Translations under genes and position numbers: made by a program
Assembly: GCA_030612705.1 (NCBI GenBank)
Contig: JAUWNI010000035.1
Coordinates: 1-32,328, forward strand
Direction of reading: 5' to 3'
Length of the DNA stretch: 32,328 nt
Source of the DNA: Phycisphaerae bacterium
GTDB taxonomy: Bacteria; Planctomycetota; Phycisphaerae; UBA1845; Fen-1342
Notes under the pieces: model-generated
What the model was told of the DNA's origin: nothing
The model's input: the letters and a program-made list of their open reading frames with translations, nothing else
Databases searched by the model: none
In this document: piece by piece, positions 30,551 to 32,328 of the stretch
Layout of the letters: each line of letters opens with the position of its first letter
How positions within the stretch are numbered: position 1 is the first letter of the stretch

Positions 30551-32068
30551 TTATGCGTCGTCCGACTCCGCCTCGTCATCGGACGCCGACTTGGTCGTAG
30601 CGGCCACGTCCGCTACCGTTGACGCCGTCGGTTTACTCTCGTCCTCAGTCGTCTCCTCTTCCGGCGTCGCGTTCACCGTCGGCTCCGTTTCAGCAATCGG
30701 CTCACTCTCATCCGCTTCTGCCGCGGGTTCTTCCGTGGAGGTTGAGTCGGCGGTCTCGTCCGGGGTTGAGGGGATTTCCGTCGACGGTTCGAGCGTGGCG
30801 GCGACGGGCGTTTCGGCGGATTCGGCACCTTCCTCTTGCGGGACGAAGGCCGATTCGGTTTCCGCGGACTCCGGCAGGCCGGCGGCTTCGGCGGCGGCCT
30901 TGGCCTTTTCGGCCGCCTCCTTCTCTTCCTCGATCCGGATGACCTCCTCGCCCGCTTCGTAGACGATTCGATCGGCCAAATCGGGATCGATCTCCAGGTT
31001 CTCCTTCAGCGGTTCCGGGCCGATCTCGTCCAGGTCCGCGACCGAGACGCATCCCAGCGCCACCAGCTTGTCGAGCATCAGATCGTCCACGCCCTCGACC
31101 TTCTTGAGCGTCTGCTCCACGATGCCGAGGTTCTTGTTGTGCTCGGCAGGGGTGAGAATGTCGACGTCCCACCCGGTCAGCCGTGCCGCCAAGCGGACGT
31201 TCTGCCCGCGTTTCCCGATCGCCAGAGAGAGCTGATCCTCGGCAACTACCACCGTGGCCTTGCCCAACTCGAGACCCAGGGCGATTTCCTGGACTTCCGC
31301 CGGCTTGAGCGCGTTCCCAATCAGGATCTGGCTCGATTCATTCCAGCGCACGATGTCAATTTTCTCGCCGCCCAGTTCGTCCACGATGTTCTTGATGCGG
31401 CTGCCGCGGACGCCGACGCAGGCCCCGACGGCGTCGACCTTGCTGTCGATGCTGCTGACGGCAACCTTGGTGCGATAGCCGGCCTCGCGGGCCAGGGCCC
31501 GAATTTCGATGATCCGCTCGGCCACCTCCGGGACTTCCAGCTCGAACAGGCGCACGATGAACTCGGGGTGGCTGCGCGACAGGATGATCTTAACCTGGTT
31601 GGGATGCTCGCGAACCTCGAGGATCAGCACACGCAGCCGCTCGCCGACCTGGTGTGTTTCGCCGGGGATCTGCTCGCTGCGCGGTAAAAAGCCTTCGGCC
31701 CGGCCGATGTTGACCAGCAGGTTCCCGCCCTCGACGCGGACGATGGCGCCGGTGATGATCGTGCCGCGGCGTTCGGAGAACTCGTCGTAGATGCTGGTGC
31801 GCTCACGCTCCCGAGTACGCTGGATGATGACCTGCTTGGCGGTCTGGGCGGCGATTCGGCCGAGCGTTTGCATATCGATCGAATTGCCCTCGACGACCGC
31901 GGAGATATCGCCGGTGATCGGATCCAGCGTGACCTCGGCCTCTTCGGTTTCGTACGCCTTGCGGATCGCGCTGGCCATCGCGTTTTCGAGGTCGACCATG
32001 AAGCCGTCCCGATCGATGTTCTTGTCGCGACAAATACTGTCGATGATGCGGAGCAAATCCTGATTCAT
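30551..32068 (-). CDS. nusA: Transcription termination/antitermination factor NusA
   Basis: A 505-residue NusA, which binds RNA polymerase and RNA and controls pausing, termination and antitermination. The N-terminal polymerase-binding domain (1-100) is followed by S1 (about 104-170, GAIVRVEGGNLLVNIGRAEG), KH1 with GVRGSRIKNI (219-228) and KH2 with GKRGQNVRLA (285-294). A helix-hairpin-helix-like segment follows (about 318-375). The last 125 or so residues are an acidic Glu/Asp/Thr/Ser/Ala-rich, probably disordered tail in place of E. coli's acidic repeats. The ATG at 32068 follows GGAAG. No rimP or infB is next to it on the downstream side, where a mobile element abuts the stop. A promoter candidate lies upstream. 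Confidence 0.96.
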   Translation of the reverse strand: MNQDLLRIIDSICRDKNIDRDGFMVDLENAMASAIRKAYETEEAEVTLDPITGDISAVVEGNSIDMQTLGRIAAQTAKQVIIQRTRERERTSIYDEFSERRGTIITGAIVRVEGGNLLVNIGRAEGFLPRSEQIPGETHQVGERLRVLILEVREHPNQVKIILSRSHPEFIVRLFELEVPEVAERIIEIRALAREAGYRTKVAVSSIDSKVDAVGACVGVRGSRIKNIVDELGGEKIDIVRWNESSQILIGNALKPAEVQEIALGLELGKATVVVAEDQLSLAIGKRGQNVRLAARLTGWDVDILTPAEHNKNLGIVEQTLKKVEGVDDLMLDKLVALGCVSVADLDEIGPEPLKENLEIDPDLADRIVYEAGEEVIRIEEEKEAAEKAKAAAEAAGLPESAETESAFVPQEEGAESAETPVAATLEPSTEIPSTPDETADSTSTEEPAAEADESEPIAETEPTVNATPEEETTEDESKPTASTVADVAATTKSASDDEAESDDA

Positions 32069-32193
32069 CGTCGCTTCCGCCTTTCACAAAAAATGGGCCG
32101 CCTCCGCGACCCACCAGTGTCCGCCCGCGGACCTGATTTCGGTCATGTCGCCACCCGGCCGGACTGGCAGACCCCATCCTGACCGTCACGAGA

Positions 32194-32222
32194 ATTGTAC
32201 ATCATCCCGAGCCGCTTGACTA
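32194..32222 (-). promoter_or_regulatory. Sigma-70-like promoter candidate for nusA
   Basis: On the minus strand TAGTCA (32222-32217) is followed after exactly 17 bp by TACAAT (32199-32194), 4/6 and 5/6 consensus. The leader to the nusA ATG would be about 118 nt. The usual rimP gene is not visible upstream in the remaining 100 bases. Confidence 0.45.
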
Positions 32223-32257
32223 TAAGTCAGGTGCAAATGTGTAGCGCCGGGAAACGT

Positions 32258-32328
32258 AGCGTGCCCCCCCCCCCGGGGGGGGGGGAAGGGGGTGATGTTT
32301 GGGCCCCCCCCGCCCCCCGCGCGGGGGG
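32258..32328. other. Low-complexity C/G homopolymer end
   Basis: Runs of C and G of about ten bases or more dominate the last 70 bases, unlike anything else in the window. This is best explained as a contig-end sequencing or assembly artefact. Confidence 0.6.

Overview
The window looks like a chromosomal piece of an anaerobic bacterium, most likely a planctomycete (a Phycisphaerae-like lineage is my inference). The pointers are a secreted glycosidase with a planctomycete-type acidic dockerin-like C-terminus, two DUF2934 proteins, and GC-rich gaps filled with dispersed palindromic repeats, including the repeat that translates as SPKRKRG. No rRNA or tRNA gene was seen. Every gene is on the minus strand except one uroporphyrinogen-decarboxylase-family gene. 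A few hundred bases of unassigned or repeat-rich DNA separate most transcription units.

Layout. 1-5119: a YebC-type regulator, then a putative lipoprotein aldose 1-epimerase downstream of an exported GH127 beta-L-arabinofuranosidase-like enzyme. 5566-18238: a 12.7-kb redox cluster read right to left. It encodes a four-subunit 2-oxoacid:ferredoxin oxidoreductase (KorD-A-B-C), a 1069-residue tandem HdrA, a separate MvhD, an HdrD-like CCG/Fe-S protein, a second HdrA fused to MvhD, a small zinc-ribbon protein, HdrC and HdrB. 18319-23806: a GNAT acetyltransferase, a Tat-exported metallophosphoesterase, the plus-strand URO-D-family gene (possibly leaderless) and a secreted GHL10-type glycosidase. 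24362-32068: a UbiA/decaprenyl-phosphate phosphoribosyltransferase-like membrane enzyme behind a consensus sigma-54 site, a heparinase II/III-family protein, two DUF2934 proteins, a CPBP membrane protease and NusA.

The main result is that both hdrA genes are split by an in-frame UGA at the same place, the CxxU motif C-S-I-U-I-L-G-P-K. In each gene a hairpin with a GGUC apical loop starts 21 nt after the UGA, which is the geometry of a bacterial SECIS element. The two stems differ by a G-C to G-U change that keeps pairing. UGA is a normal stop elsewhere in the same operon. I therefore annotate both as selenoproteins rather than pseudogenes. The order HdrAA'-MvhD-HdrD recalls the electron-bifurcating BamE/F/D part of class II benzoyl-CoA reductase. 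Here it sits with KorABCD and a second HdrA-MvhD/HdrC/HdrB set. The likely theme is ferredoxin made by 2-oxoacid oxidation being coupled to other donors or acceptors by flavin-based electron bifurcation or confurcation.

The second theme is repeats that intrude on genes. Heptad arrays (GCTGANN and its complement) sit at most junctions of the hdr operon and form the C-terminal tails of several proteins. Other repeats are inserted in frame inside hdrA2, mvhD and korB. Two MITE-like families end exactly at stop codons: galM, hdrA1 and uroD for one family, nusA for the other.
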